DNA from: JAGVSR01 sp963750715
Lineage (GTDB): Bacteria > Pseudomonadota > Alphaproteobacteria > Rhizobiales > Hyphomicrobiaceae
NCBI GenBank assembly: GCA_963750715.1
Contig: CAVVRP010000008.1
Location: forward strand, 556,385-620,384
Length of the DNA: 64,000 nt
Direction of reading: 5' to 3'
The notes under the pieces were generated by a model. The model worked only from the letters and a program-made list of their open reading frames with translations. It was not told where the DNA came from and ran no database searches. Shown piece after piece: positions 34,762-44,521 of the stretch. Positions within the stretch are counted from its first letter, which is position 1, and the number at the start of each line of letters is the position of its first letter. Made by a program: the position numbers and the translations under genes.

Positions 34762-36825
34762 TCAGAAGTCCTTGCACAGGCGCAGACTGTCGTAGATTGC
34801 GCCGTGGATGTTGTGCATCGATACGCAGTCGCCGACGCGGAACAGCAGATAGCGGCCATCGCCTGTTTCCCGCTCGAGCGCCGGCTGGGCTAGTCCCGCA
34901 TAAAGTGTCTCGAGATCGATCTGGCCGCGATTGAGCGAGCCATCCTTCAAGCTCCAGTAGAGCTCTGTGTTGGGTGCTGAGCCGTTCTCGATCACGACCT
35001 GGTCGACGACACGCTCCTCGATTTGCTCGGAATACTCGTTGCGCAGCACGGCGATCTTCTTGTTGCCCTCGGCATAGACGCGGTCGAGCCAGTAGTTGGG
35101 CGTGGGAATGATGGCCTGCGAGTAAAGCCGCCGGTAGAAGATCGGAAACGTCGTGCCACCGACATCGTCGGCGATCTTGACATCGGGCGTGACGATCTCC
35201 ACGGCGCTGCCCCGGCTCGCCAAGAAGTCGGCCGTGCCGAAGCCCGCGTGCGTGCTGATGCCGTCATAGACGAGCACGGTTTCTGCCGGCGCCACCTTTT
35301 CCGACAGAATGTCCCAGGCACTTACGGCGAGCCCATCCTTGACACCCCATGCCGCCACCTCGTCGGCGTGGCTGGTGCCGCCGGTCGCGAGCACGACAAT
35401 ATCCGGCCTATCGGCGTTGATCATCTCAGCCGTTGCGGCGGCGCCGAAGCGGCGCTCGACGCCGAGCCGCTTCGTTTCCATATCGAACCACCGGATGATG
35501 CCGGCCATCTGCTCGCGCTGAGGCGCCTTGGCGGCGAGATTGACCTGGCCGCCGACGCGATCGGCTATCTCGTAGAGGATCACATCGTGCCCGCGTGATC
35601 GCGAGACGCGGGCGGCCTCCAAACCTGCAGGCCCTGCCCCAACCACGACGACACGGCGTTTGCTTCCAGTGGTCGGCTTGATGATGTGCGGCATGGTCGC
35701 TTCGCGCGACGTGGCAGCGTTCTGCACGCACAGCACGTCCTGCCCGAGGTATTGTCGGTCGATGCAGTGATTGGCGCCGACGCACTGGCGGACCTGATCT
35801 TCACGCCCCTCGCGCACCTTGTTCATCATGTGTGGATCGGCGAGGTGCGCGCGCGTCATGCCGACCATGTCAACAAGGCCATTGGCCAGAATCCGCTCGG
35901 CCTGCGAAATGTCGCGTATGCCCTGGGCATGCAGCACCGGCACCTTCGATACGGCCTTGATGCCGGCGGCGAGTTGCACGAACGGCTCGGGCGGCAGCGC
36001 CATCGGCGGCATGCAGTTGGCGATCTTGTTGTGGGTGTCGGCGCCCGATCCGATGATGCTGATGAAATCTATGAGGCCCGTTTCCGACATGGCCTGCGCG
36101 ATCTCACGCAATACGCCCGGCTCCAGACCATCGTCATGGAACTCGTCGGCGCACATGCGGATGCCGACGCAGAAATCCCGGCCCACCGCCTCGCGGATAG
36201 CCGTTAACACTTCGATGCCGAAGCGCATGCGATTTTCCAGGCTGCCGCCATACTCGTCGGTTCGCTTATTGGTTCGCGGCGACCAGAACTGATCGATCAG
36301 ATGCTGGTGCGCGGCGGAAACTTCCACGCCGTCGAAGCCTGAAGACTGGACACGCTTCACTGCCTTGGCGAAATCACCGACGATGCGGCAGATGTCCTCG
36401 ATCTCAATGACCTTGGCATTGCCGCGATGCACCTGTTCGCGCACGCCGCTGGGGGAGACGAGATGCGGCCAGGGATCGCCGGCCCAGGCCGACCGGCGGC
36501 CCATGTGGGTCGCCTGGATCATGATCTTCATGCCGTGGCGGTGCACGGCCTCGGCGAGCCGCGACATAGGTTCGATGACCTTGTCCGTCGTCAGGTTGAC
36601 GGGTCGCCACGCACCCTGCGGCACGTCGATCGATACGGGGCTAGAACCGCCACAGATGGCCATGCCAAGGCCACCCTTGGCCTTCTCCTCATAGTAGCGG
36701 ATGTAGCGATCGCCCGGTATACCACCCGGCTCTGCGTAGACTTCCGCGTGGGCGGTGGAATAGATGCGATTCGGCAGCAAGAGCCGGTTGAGTTTCAGCG
36801 GCGAGAAAACATTCGGGTAGCGCAT
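34762..36825 (-). CDS. dgcA: dimethylglycine demethylase, NADH:flavin oxidoreductase type
   Basis: DgcA oxidatively removes a methyl group from dimethylglycine to give sarcosine and formaldehyde. The 687-residue protein has an Old Yellow Enzyme FMN barrel (about 1-340, with SAAHQHLIDQFWSPRTNKRTDEYGGSLENRMRF). A 4Fe-4S site follows (CVGANHCIDRQ... VLCVQNAATSRE), then an FAD/NAD-binding module (VVVVGAGPAGLEAARV near 390). This is the trimethylamine dehydrogenase fold. Overlap with that family means substrate is assigned by context: it lies between sox and gbc genes. The start is 25 nt after sdaA. Confidence 0.9.
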   Translation of the reverse strand: MRYPNVFSPLKLNRLLLPNRIYSTAHAEVYAEPGGIPGDRYIRYYEEKAKGGLGMAICGGSSPVSIDVPQGAWRPVNLTTDKVIEPMSRLAEAVHRHGMKIMIQATHMGRRSAWAGDPWPHLVSPSGVREQVHRGNAKVIEIEDICRIVGDFAKAVKRVQSSGFDGVEVSAAHQHLIDQFWSPRTNKRTDEYGGSLENRMRFGIEVLTAIREAVGRDFCVGIRMCADEFHDDGLEPGVLREIAQAMSETGLIDFISIIGSGADTHNKIANCMPPMALPPEPFVQLAAGIKAVSKVPVLHAQGIRDISQAERILANGLVDMVGMTRAHLADPHMMNKVREGREDQVRQCVGANHCIDRQYLGQDVLCVQNAATSREATMPHIIKPTTGSKRRVVVVGAGPAGLEAARVSRSRGHDVILYEIADRVGGQVNLAAKAPQREQMAGIIRWFDMETKRLGVERRFGAAATAEMINADRPDIVVLATGGTSHADEVAAWGVKDGLAVSAWDILSEKVAPAETVLVYDGISTHAGFGTADFLASRGSAVEIVTPDVKIADDVGGTTFPIFYRRLYSQAIIPTPNYWLDRVYAEGNKKIAVLRNEYSEQIEERVVDQVVIENGSAPNTELYWSLKDGSLNRGQIDLETLYAGLAQPALERETGDGRYLLFRVGDCVSMHNIHGAIYDSLRLCKDF

Positions 36826-36850
36826 CGCCCGATCCTGACAGAAGAATGCT

Positions 36851-38254
36851 TCAGCAATAGACCACCGTCACGGCCAGTCCGCCGAGCGAGGTTTCCTTGT
36901 ACTTGGACTGCATGTCCTGGCCCGTCTGGCGCATCGTCTCGATGACCGCGTCGAGCGAAACGAGATGGCTTCCATTATCCATCATGGCGAGGCGCGCGGC
37001 GTTGATCGCCTTCAGCGCGCCCATACTGTTGCGCTCGATGCAAGGGACCTGCACAAGTCCGCCGATCGGATCGCACGTCATGCCGAGATTGTGCTCCATG
37101 CCGATCTCGGCAGCGTTTTCGATCTGGGCGTTGGTTGCGCCCATCACTGCAGCGAGCCCGGATGCAGCCATCGAACAGGACACGCCGATCTCTCCCTGGC
37201 AGCCCATTTCCGCGGCGGAAATCGAGGCGTTCTTTTTATAGAGCATGCCGATGCCCGCGGCCGTGAGCAGGAACTTCATGACATTTTCCTGCTGCTTTGC
37301 AGGATCGGAGTTTTTGTCGACGTAGCGGGTGAAATAGTTGAGCACAGCCGGAATGACGCCGGCCGATCCGTTGGTCGGCGCAGTTACGACACGCCCGCCC
37401 GCTGCATTTTCTTCGTTGACCGCGATGGCGAAGGCGCTGACGACATCCATCGCCTTGAAGTCACCCGTCAACTTCCCCTTGGCGTCGGTGGCCTGCCGGT
37501 AAAGCGACGGCGCGCGGCGCTTGACCTTGAGACCGCCGGGTAAAATGCCTTCTGTGGCAAGTCCGCGCTCCAGGCATTCCCGCATCACGTCCCACGTCTT
37601 CATGAGCTTGGCGCGGGTCGCGTTCTCGCCTTGATAGGCGAGTTCATTCTGCCAGACGAGAGCGGCGATCGACAGATTTTCGGTATCGCATTGCGCCAGC
37701 AGTTCGGCTGCCGTGTCGAAGGGAAAACGGACCGGTCGATGCGGAATATCGCCGGAGCTTCCCAGATGACTGGAGCTGATTTCGTCACGGTCGAGCACGG
37801 CACCGCCGCCGATCGAAAAGTAGCTGTTGGAGTAGATCAGAGCGCCCGCATCATCGAAGGCCTCGAGCAGCATGCCGTTGGGATGTTCCGGCAAAAACTC
37901 GGACTTGCACATGAGCAGGTCCGTTTCCGGGTTGAACGCGATCTCGCGCGTGCCGTCGAGCGACAGCTTGCGGTTCTGCTTGACCGCATCCACCTGATCG
38001 CGGCCTGTCATAGGGTCGATATCTTCAGGGCTTTCGCCAAGAAGGCCGGCGATGACGGCGAAGTCGGTGCCATGCCCGACGCCGGTCAATGCGAGCGAGC
38101 CGTAAAGCCGTGCGACTACGCGTTCGGTGCGGTCGAAACCGCCGCGGCGCTTCAATGCCGTGATGAAAGTGCCCGTCGCCGTCATTGGGCCGACGGTATG
38201 CGAACTCGAAGGTCCGACGCCAATTCGAAACACCTCGAATACGCTGTAGTTCAT
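36851..38254 (-). CDS. sdaA: L-serine ammonia-lyase (deaminase), iron-sulfur type
   Basis: SdaA converts L-serine to pyruvate and ammonia with an oxygen-sensitive 4Fe-4S cluster. The 467-residue product carries SVFEVFRIGVGPSSSHTVGPM at the N-terminus, the NGSAGVIPAVLNYF loop, and cluster cysteines in MGCQGEIGVSCSMAASG, GMTCDPIGGLVQVPCIERN, with a C-terminal ETSLGGLAVTVVYC. In this operon it takes serine made from glycine by serine hydroxymethyltransferase, which is not encoded here, to pyruvate. The start overlaps the soxG stop by 4 nt. Confidence 0.94.
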   Translation of the reverse strand: MNYSVFEVFRIGVGPSSSHTVGPMTATGTFITALKRRGGFDRTERVVARLYGSLALTGVGHGTDFAVIAGLLGESPEDIDPMTGRDQVDAVKQNRKLSLDGTREIAFNPETDLLMCKSEFLPEHPNGMLLEAFDDAGALIYSNSYFSIGGGAVLDRDEISSSHLGSSGDIPHRPVRFPFDTAAELLAQCDTENLSIAALVWQNELAYQGENATRAKLMKTWDVMRECLERGLATEGILPGGLKVKRRAPSLYRQATDAKGKLTGDFKAMDVVSAFAIAVNEENAAGGRVVTAPTNGSAGVIPAVLNYFTRYVDKNSDPAKQQENVMKFLLTAAGIGMLYKKNASISAAEMGCQGEIGVSCSMAASGLAAVMGATNAQIENAAEIGMEHNLGMTCDPIGGLVQVPCIERNSMGALKAINAARLAMMDNGSHLVSLDAVIETMRQTGQDMQSKYKETSLGGLAVTVVYC

Positions 38255-38892
38255 GCAGCCCCCCGAGCTTGCGAGGCGCCTGTGCCCAATTTCGCGACTC
38301 CGAATCCGTAAGGTTTGGCGGCGCGCACCAGGAAGCGCCAGATGTAATCGGCGAAGCTGCGGCGTATAATAATGCGAAAGCCGTCCCCGTCGCGGCGCAT
38401 GAAGGCGGATGCCTTGCCGAATGTCGTTCCGACGACGCGGCCCGCCGTAAGTGCATGAAGATCATAGACAGTGCAGTGGGACATCACCGCCTCGGCATCG
38501 CGTCCGAGGATGGCGACTTCCGTGTAGCCGCCGGAGTTGTCGACGACCTGGCTGCGGATGCCGACCAACGCGGCCTTGAGGGCGGCGAGCATCGCATCGC
38601 GGCGCGCTCTCGGCAGAGCAATCATCCATTCATCCGGCGACAGCCAGTAGATGCGAATATCGCCCACCTCAGTGAAGGTGCACGGCTGGGTGGGCAGCGA
38701 AGTCCCGAGCGCCTTGGCAGCTGCCGTCGCGAATGCGCTGTTAGCGACCTCGCCGCGCAGACTGATGATACCTGCGAGACGCAGTTCGTCGGCCCAGACG
38801 CCGCATCTGTCATCGACGGGTTTGGCCGCGGCTGCCAGACCGAATGAATGGAGCGGCGAGCGCATTTCCGCTTTTGTTGCTGGATCAGACAT
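38251..38892 (-). CDS. soxG: sarcosine oxidase gamma subunit
   Basis: A 213-residue subunit of heterotetrameric sarcosine oxidase. It shows the SoxG fold resembling the C-terminal part of GcvT-like proteins (IYWLSPDEWMIALP, VVDNSGGYTEVAILGRDAEAVM, TFGKASAFMRRDGDGFRIIIRRSFADYIWRFLVRAA). It has no catalytic residues of its own. ATG 38892 overlaps the soxA stop by 8 nt, and the stop overlaps sdaA by 4 nt. The position between soxA and sdaA makes the identity firm although gamma subunits vary widely in sequence. Confidence 0.88.
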   Translation of the reverse strand: MSDPATKAEMRSPLHSFGLAAAAKPVDDRCGVWADELRLAGIISLRGEVANSAFATAAAKALGTSLPTQPCTFTEVGDIRIYWLSPDEWMIALPRARRDAMLAALKAALVGIRSQVVDNSGGYTEVAILGRDAEAVMSHCTVYDLHALTAGRVVGTTFGKASAFMRRDGDGFRIIIRRSFADYIWRFLVRAAKPYGFGVAKLGTGASQARGAA

Positions 38893-41800
38893 TCTGGCGC
38901 GCTCCTTGCGGATCGAGGAACACGGGAGAGACGACCTTGACGGCGTAGGTCTTGCCGCGTGCAAAGGCATAGAGCTTGTCGCGGCCCAAGTTTACGCCGT
39001 CCTCGCTACGCCGCGCAATGCCGTCGCGCACGACGGCGAGTGCAATCGAGCGGCTGAGTTCCGCACTATAATAGCTGGAGGTGACGTGGCCAAGCATCGG
39101 AACGGGCGGCCTGGTGTTGGCGCTTTCGATAATCTGCGCGCCTTCGGGCAGGACGGTCTCGGGATCGTCCGTCATCAGTCCGACGAGTTGCTTACGATCA
39201 GTGCGGGCCGTGTCGCTGCGTTTGAACGACCGCTTGCCGATGAAGCTGAACGGCTTCTTCACGCTGACGGCCCAGGCCATGTCGAGATCGAATGGGGTCA
39301 TGGATCCGTCGGTGTCCTGGCCGACGATGATGAAGCCCTTCTCGGCTCTTAGAACATGCATCGTCTCGGTGCCGTATGGCGTTATGTCGAACTCCGCGCC
39401 CGCCTCCATCAGCGCTTCCCATACATGGTGACCGTAGCTTGCGTCGACATTCACCTCGAACGCCAGTTCGCCGGAGAAGCTGATGCGGAAGACGCGCGCG
39501 GGAACGCCCGACACCGTACCTTCACGCCAGTCCATGAATTTGAACGCCGACGGAGAAAGGTCGATATCCTTGCAGACCTTGGCGACAACATCGCGACTCT
39601 TGGGGCCGACGACTGCGGCCGTGGCCCAATGGTCCGTGACCGACGTCATGTAGACGTCGAGAAGGGGCCATTCGGTCTGATGCCACAGTTCGAGCCAGTT
39701 CATCACGCGCGCGGCGCCGCCAGTGGTCGTCGTCATCAGGAAGTGGTCGTCCGCGACGCACGACGTGACGCCGTCGTCGGTCACCATTCCGTTCTCGTCG
39801 AGCATCAGTCCGTAGCGGCACTTGCCGGGCGCCAGTTGCGTCCAGGCGTTGGCATAGACGCGATTGAGGAACTCACGCACGTCCTTGCCGCGAATGTCGA
39901 TTTTTCCGAGCGTCGAGGCGTCCATCATCGCGACGCCACGACGCGCAGCAAGGCATTCGCGACGCACGGCGGCGTGGATATCCTCATCGGGCTTGGGGAA
40001 GTACCACGGCCGCAGCCATTGTCCAACCAGCTCGAACTCCGCGCCGCGCACGACGTGGGCTTCGTGCATCGCCGTGTAGCGGCGCGGCTCGAACATGTCG
40101 TCAGCATGTGGCCCAGCCATCGTTCCGAATGTCACCGGCGAGTAGGCAGGCCGATATGTCGTGGTGCCGACTTCCGGAATAGATTTGCCCAGCACGTCGG
40201 CTGCGATCGCGAAGCCGTTGACGTTCGACAGCTTGCCCTGGTCGGTGCCGAAGCCAAGCGCCGTGTAGCGCTTGATGTGTTCGATCGAACGGTAGTTCTC
40301 GCGCACGGCAAGATGAATGTCAGATGCGGCGACATCGTTCTGGTAGTCGACGAAGGCTTTCTTGCCGTACCCTTCTGGCTTGCCGTCGGGAATCCGGAAG
40401 ATACGGCGCGCGGGTGCGTCCTGCGGTTCCTCGGTGGCAAGGTTGAGAGCGCCCGTGTCGGCTTTCTTTCCGGCGCTTTCGACAAGTTCGCCAACCGTTC
40501 GGCGTGTCTGTCCGAGGGCTGCCGAAAGGCCGAATTCGCCAGTGACGGCGCCAACGCAATAAACGCCGGCCGAAGCGCGGCCCGTGGCCGGTACGACGAA
40601 CGCCAGCCGTGCGTCGTCCCACGTCGGACGGCCGCCGTCGTGGCAGAACAGGTGGACCGTCGGCGACAGGCCGCCTGACGAGCCCAGAACATCGCAGTGC
40701 AGGTAAGGTCCGTCGCTGATGACGGTATTGCGATCGGCATCGAGTTTAACGAGTTGAGCGCCCTCAATGGCGCGCCCGCCGCTTGTGGAAGCAATGCCAC
40801 ATCCGGCCAGGATATTAACCCCGGCCCTTTCCGCGCGCGACCGCCAGGCGGGGTTCACGGCCGAGCGGGTGTCGGCAACGGTGACGTTACAGCCCGCTAA
40901 GGCGAGGTCGCACGCGCCCTGATAGACGTGATCGTTGCTGGTCAGCAGCAAGACATTGCGCCCGCATGCGACGCCGTAGCGATTGACATACGTCGTCAGC
41001 GCGGACGCGGTCATGACGCCCGGCACGTCGTTGCCGCCGAATACGAGTGGCCGCTCGATGGCGCCGGTGGCGAGCACGACGCGTGTGGCTCGTATCCGGT
41101 GCAAACGCTGTCGCGGCACACCCGCCGTGCGCTCTGCCGGAGGCAGATGATCCTGCAAGGACTGAGCGGCTTGGACCATATTCATATCGTGCAGGGCGAA
41201 GGCGCCGGTGCGAGTCAACACCTGCACGTTCGGCAGGCTCGCCAGTTCACCGAGGATGTTCGTCAGCCACACTCCCGCGGGCTTGCCGCCGATGACGGAG
41301 TGCGGCGACGACAGAAGCCAGCCGCCGGGCTCGTTCTGCTCATCGAGCAGCATGACCTTCAGACCGGCTCGTCCCGCCAGTAACGCTGCCAGCAGGCCGC
41401 ACGCGCCGCCGCCGACAACGAGCACCTCGGTGTGATGGTTCTGATGATCGTAGGTTTCAGGGTCGGGATCGCGTGGCGCATCACCGTAACCGGCCGCCTT
41501 GCGTATTGCGTGCTCAAACATCGGCCATAGACGCCGTGACTGGAATGTCTTGTAGTAAAAGCCGGCGGCCATGAAGCGGGCAAACCGGCCGCCAAAGCTC
41601 TTCAGATCGAATTCGAGCGTTGGCGAACCCGTCGTTCGGCGCGCTTGCAGACCGTCATACAATTCGACCTGCGTCGCCTTGAGATTGGGAATGGTGAGCG
41701 CACCGGTTTCGACCTGCACCAGCGCGTTCGGCTCCTCCGGACCCGCACCGACGATGCCGCGCGGGCGGCCATATTTGAAGCTGCGCGCCATCATGCGCCG

Positions 41801-41935
41801 GTCGTAGGTGAGCAGTGCGGACGCGAGCGTATCGCCCGCGAAACCTTCATAGCTTTGGCCATCGAAGCTGAAGCGCAGGGGCTTCGAAAAATCGACGCGC
41901 ACATGCGGTGCGCGATGGCGGAAGCTCGTCGTCAT
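38885..41935 (-). CDS. soxA: sarcosine oxidase alpha subunit
   Basis: SoxA is the 1016-residue large subunit. It has an N-terminal ferredoxin-like domain (FDGQSYEGFAGDTLASALL), an NAD-binding flavoprotein domain (VLVVGGGACGLLAALLAGRAGLKVMLLDEQ near 175) and a C-terminal aminomethyltransferase (GcvT)-like domain (from about 600, with DASTLGKIDIRGKDVREFLNRVYAN). This C-terminal domain uses tetrahydrofolate to capture the methyl carbon as methylene-THF. Length is at the family norm (about 1000). The start overlaps the soxD stop by 4 nt. Confidence 0.95.
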   Translation of the reverse strand: MTTSFRHRAPHVRVDFSKPLRFSFDGQSYEGFAGDTLASALLTYDRRMMARSFKYGRPRGIVGAGPEEPNALVQVETGALTIPNLKATQVELYDGLQARRTTGSPTLEFDLKSFGGRFARFMAAGFYYKTFQSRRLWPMFEHAIRKAAGYGDAPRDPDPETYDHQNHHTEVLVVGGGACGLLAALLAGRAGLKVMLLDEQNEPGGWLLSSPHSVIGGKPAGVWLTNILGELASLPNVQVLTRTGAFALHDMNMVQAAQSLQDHLPPAERTAGVPRQRLHRIRATRVVLATGAIERPLVFGGNDVPGVMTASALTTYVNRYGVACGRNVLLLTSNDHVYQGACDLALAGCNVTVADTRSAVNPAWRSRAERAGVNILAGCGIASTSGGRAIEGAQLVKLDADRNTVISDGPYLHCDVLGSSGGLSPTVHLFCHDGGRPTWDDARLAFVVPATGRASAGVYCVGAVTGEFGLSAALGQTRRTVGELVESAGKKADTGALNLATEEPQDAPARRIFRIPDGKPEGYGKKAFVDYQNDVAASDIHLAVRENYRSIEHIKRYTALGFGTDQGKLSNVNGFAIAADVLGKSIPEVGTTTYRPAYSPVTFGTMAGPHADDMFEPRRYTAMHEAHVVRGAEFELVGQWLRPWYFPKPDEDIHAAVRRECLAARRGVAMMDASTLGKIDIRGKDVREFLNRVYANAWTQLAPGKCRYGLMLDENGMVTDDGVTSCVADDHFLMTTTTGGAARVMNWLELWHQTEWPLLDVYMTSVTDHWATAAVVGPKSRDVVAKVCKDIDLSPSAFKFMDWREGTVSGVPARVFRISFSGELAFEVNVDASYGHHVWEALMEAGAEFDITPYGTETMHVLRAEKGFIIVGQDTDGSMTPFDLDMAWAVSVKKPFSFIGKRSFKRSDTARTDRKQLVGLMTDDPETVLPEGAQIIESANTRPPVPMLGHVTSSYYSAELSRSIALAVVRDGIARRSEDGVNLGRDKLYAFARGKTYAVKVVSPVFLDPQGARQNV

Positions 41936-42231
41936 GCCCCGCCTCCTTCCGCGTCGTAGCGTTTGCGCGCGTCAACCAGCGTCCATGCACCCTCGATGGC
42001 GTGGGTCGCCGTGTGGCGCTTGACGACGAAGAACTTGCGGCAGCCGGTGGCGTGAGACCACATCTCCCAATGCCAGCCCTTCGGGTTCTTGCGCATGAAT
42101 AGATAATCGCCCCAGGTCGCATCATCGACCGTATCGGGTTCGGTCGGGCGAATGATGAAAGCCTCGCCTGAGTAGGCGAACTCCTCTTCCTCGCGCTTTT
42201 CCCGGCAATGCGGGCATGTCAGGACGAACAT
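41932..42231 (-). CDS. soxD: sarcosine oxidase delta subunit
   Basis: The 99-residue subunit has the zinc-binding CPHC near the N-terminus (LTCPHCREKREEEEF), a GCRKFF segment that provides further ligands, and the family core WGDYLFMRKNPKGWHWEMWSHATGC. It lies 24 nt downstream of soxB and overlaps soxA by 4 nt (ATGA), the conserved sox order. Confidence 0.93.
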   Translation of the reverse strand: MFVLTCPHCREKREEEEFAYSGEAFIIRPTEPDTVDDATWGDYLFMRKNPKGWHWEMWSHATGCRKFFVVKRHTATHAIEGAWTLVDARKRYDAEGGGA

Positions 42232-42255
42232 TTTTGCGAAATTCCCTACTTGGTC

Positions 42256-43506
42256 CTAGTGCGCCACGCCGGCGGCGCCGTGCTCGTCAATGAGGTGACC
42301 GGTGGTGAAGCGGCCGATGTCGAAGGCGGTGTTGAGCGGATGCGGCGCGTCGTGCGCGATCGTGTGGGCGAAGACGTTGCCCGAGCCCGGCGTCGCCTTG
42401 AACCCGCCCGTTCCCCAACCGCAATTGAAATAGAGGCCCTTGACCGGTGTCTTGCTGATGATCGGGCAGGCATCCGGCGTCGTGTCGACGATGCCGCCCC
42501 ACTGACGGTTCATGCGCACGCGCGAGAACATCGGGAAAAGCTCGATAATGGCGGAGGCCGTATGTTCGATGATGTGCGGGCTGCCTCGCTGGCTGTAGCT
42601 ATTGTAGTGATCGATGCCCGCGCCGATGACGAGTTCGCCCTTGTCGGACTGGCTGACGTAGCCGTGCACTGCGTTCGACATGACGACGGTATCGAGCACT
42701 GGCTTCAGGGATTCGGACACGAACGCCTGCAGCGGATGGCTTTCGATCGGCAAGCGGATGCCGGCCATCTTGGCGACGACCGAGGAATGGCCGGCCGCCA
42801 CGCAGCCGACTTTGTCCGTCTTGATATAGCCGCGGGCAGTCTGGAGACCACCGATACGGCCGTTGGAAATGTCCATGCCCGTGACTTCGCAGTTCTCTAT
42901 GATGTCGACGCTGTACTTGCTGGCGGCCCGGGCGAAGCCCCAGGCGACCGCGTCATGACGGGCAACGCCGGCGCGGGGCTGGAAGCTCGCGCCGAGGATC
43001 GGATAACGCGCCGCCTTCGACGTATTAATCAGCGGAATGCGGCGCTTGACCTCGGCGGCGTCGAGCACCAGCGCGTCGATGCCGTTGAGGTTGTTGGCGT
43101 TCACGCGGCGCTCGATGTCGCGCATGTCCTGCAGCGTATGGCCGAGGTTGAAGACGCCGCGCTGGCTGAACATGACGTTGAAATTCAAGTCTTCGGTCAG
43201 GCCTTCCCACAATTTCAGCGAATGCTCGTAGAGCATGGCCGCCTCGTCCCACAGGTAGTTCGAGCGGACGATGGTGGTGTTGCGAGCCGTGTTGCCGCCG
43301 CCGAGATAGCCCTTCTCGATCACGGCGATGTTGCGGACGCCGTGCTCCTTGGCGAGGTAGTAGGCGGTGGCAAGTCCGTGCCCGCCCGCGCCGACGATGA
43401 CGGCGTCGTAGGATGACTTCGGCTCGGGGCTGCGCCACGCTGGGTCCCACCCCTCATTATGCCGCAATCCCTGGCGGAAGAGCGACCAGAGCGAGTACTC
43501 CTTCAT
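42256..43506 (-). CDS. soxB: sarcosine oxidase beta subunit
   Basis: SoxB is the catalytic flavoprotein, oxidising sarcosine to glycine. The 416-residue protein has the dinucleotide motif VIVGAGGHGLATAYYLAKEHG near 35 and a GYLGGGNTARNTTIVRSNYLWDEA segment that covers the family's covalent-flavin histidine area. The C-terminal FYFNCGWGTGGFKATPGSG motif is present as YFNCGWGTGGFKATPGSGN. It is the first gene of the soxB-to-gbcB run, and the region 43507-43828 should hold the promoter. Confidence 0.94.
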   Translation of the reverse strand: MKEYSLWSLFRQGLRHNEGWDPAWRSPEPKSSYDAVIVGAGGHGLATAYYLAKEHGVRNIAVIEKGYLGGGNTARNTTIVRSNYLWDEAAMLYEHSLKLWEGLTEDLNFNVMFSQRGVFNLGHTLQDMRDIERRVNANNLNGIDALVLDAAEVKRRIPLINTSKAARYPILGASFQPRAGVARHDAVAWGFARAASKYSVDIIENCEVTGMDISNGRIGGLQTARGYIKTDKVGCVAAGHSSVVAKMAGIRLPIESHPLQAFVSESLKPVLDTVVMSNAVHGYVSQSDKGELVIGAGIDHYNSYSQRGSPHIIEHTASAIIELFPMFSRVRMNRQWGGIVDTTPDACPIISKTPVKGLYFNCGWGTGGFKATPGSGNVFAHTIAHDAPHPLNTAFDIGRFTTGHLIDEHGAAGVAH

Positions 43507-43828
43507 CGCAAGACATCCTCGGCAAAGGGGGTGGAGCGGCAGCGCCTCAACGCGCTCGTTATGGCACGTTCTTACCTAGCGAAGGAAGGCGCGCGGCATC
43601 CGGACGGACGTGACATGAATTTATCCAATTGCGACACGGGAGGTCGGCGCGCGCCCGCCAAGGTCGGGAGCGCCAGTGCGGCGTTGCAGCAAACGCATTG
43701 ACTCTCTGTGTCAACCGCGATGCCGCTGCGAGGCATCAAGTTGTCTCCGGCTGAAGTTTGTCTGGGTTCTGGCCGTCATGGAGGAGCCATACTTCGCATG
43801 AACGTCGAATTGACGGACGGGCTGCGGG
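43507..43828. other. upstream region of the betaine operon
   Basis: This 322-nt gap between soxB and the allophanate hydrolase remnant has no convincing gene. It holds the TTGAC...GTCAA palindrome listed separately, on which a minus-strand TTGACA could serve as a -35 box for soxB. There is no regulator gene in or beside it. Confidence 0.5.
43698..43714. promoter_or_regulatory. palindrome with a minus-strand -35-like box upstream of soxB
   Basis: TTGAC (43698-43702) and GTCAA (43710-43714) form an inverted repeat with a 7-nt spacer, about 190-210 nt upstream of soxB. On the minus strand it reads TTGACA, a good -35 box; no clear -10 follows at 17 nt. It may be an operator for the betaine operon or chance. 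Confidence 0.25.
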
Positions 43829-44521
43829 TTACCCCTTCCGCTGCGCCAGCCACTTGCGCCATCCGCCGAAGGCGGTAACGTCTTCGGCGCCCGCGATGGC
43901 GAGCAACTCGCACAGGAAGCATTTAACGCTGGAGCCGTCTTCTAGGGTCACGGTGCCGATGCCGAGCGGCGCGGGGATGAGGCTGACGAACGAGCCGAAC
44001 CCGTCGAAGTCCATCTCCCACACCTCGACCTCGATGCCGCCTGCTCCCTTGCCGTCGAACACGAGTCCGGGCTTCAGCGGCACCGTGCCGTGGAGCGCGT
44101 AGAAGCTGTATCCAGGAGCCGTCCGCGCGGTCGAAACGAGCTTGGACTTGCGCTCGATAAGCTGGCCGTGGAGAGGCTGCCCCGTGAGATGCGCGCCGCC
44201 GACGGCTGCCTTGACCGTCGACGCGGCGGCAGCCTGGGGCGTCAGCGGTGAGGTCGACGCGAGCGTCGTCGTTTCACCAAGCTGCGCGTCGGAGAGCAGA
44301 CGATGCAAACCATCACCGACGCGCGCCAGGAACGCATCATCGAACGCGTGGCCTACGACCGTCACACCGAACGGAAGGCCATTGGGACGAAAGCCCGCCG
44401 GTACGGCCAGCGCCGACAGGTCCATCAGGTTCACGAAATTGGTGTAGGTGCCGAGATTGCTGTTGAGGCGAACGGGGTCGGCCAGCACGTCGGCGATCGG
44501 ATAGATGGTGGGAGAGTCGAG
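43829..44521 (-). pseudogene. allophanate hydrolase remnant (C-terminal part only)
   Basis: The residues from LDSPTIYPIADVLADPVRLNSNLGTY onward match the last third of allophanate hydrolase (AtzF type): the end of the amidase domain, then the small C-terminal domain (APGYSFYALHGTVPLKPGLV... DGFGSFVSLIPAPLGIGTVTLEDGSSVKCFLCE). The full enzyme is about 600 residues. Here the amidase Ser-Ser-Lys catalytic core is missing, and an in-frame TAG at 44522-44524 stands where homology ends abruptly. The first in-frame GTG is at 44488. It looks like a deletion remnant; no urea carboxylase is seen nearby. Confidence 0.8.

Noticed and set aside
39356..43416. Long open frames antisense to soxA (39356-40678) and soxB (42208-43416)
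   Set aside because: Both overlap fully conserved sox genes in the opposite sense. They have low-complexity translations and no ribosome-binding site.
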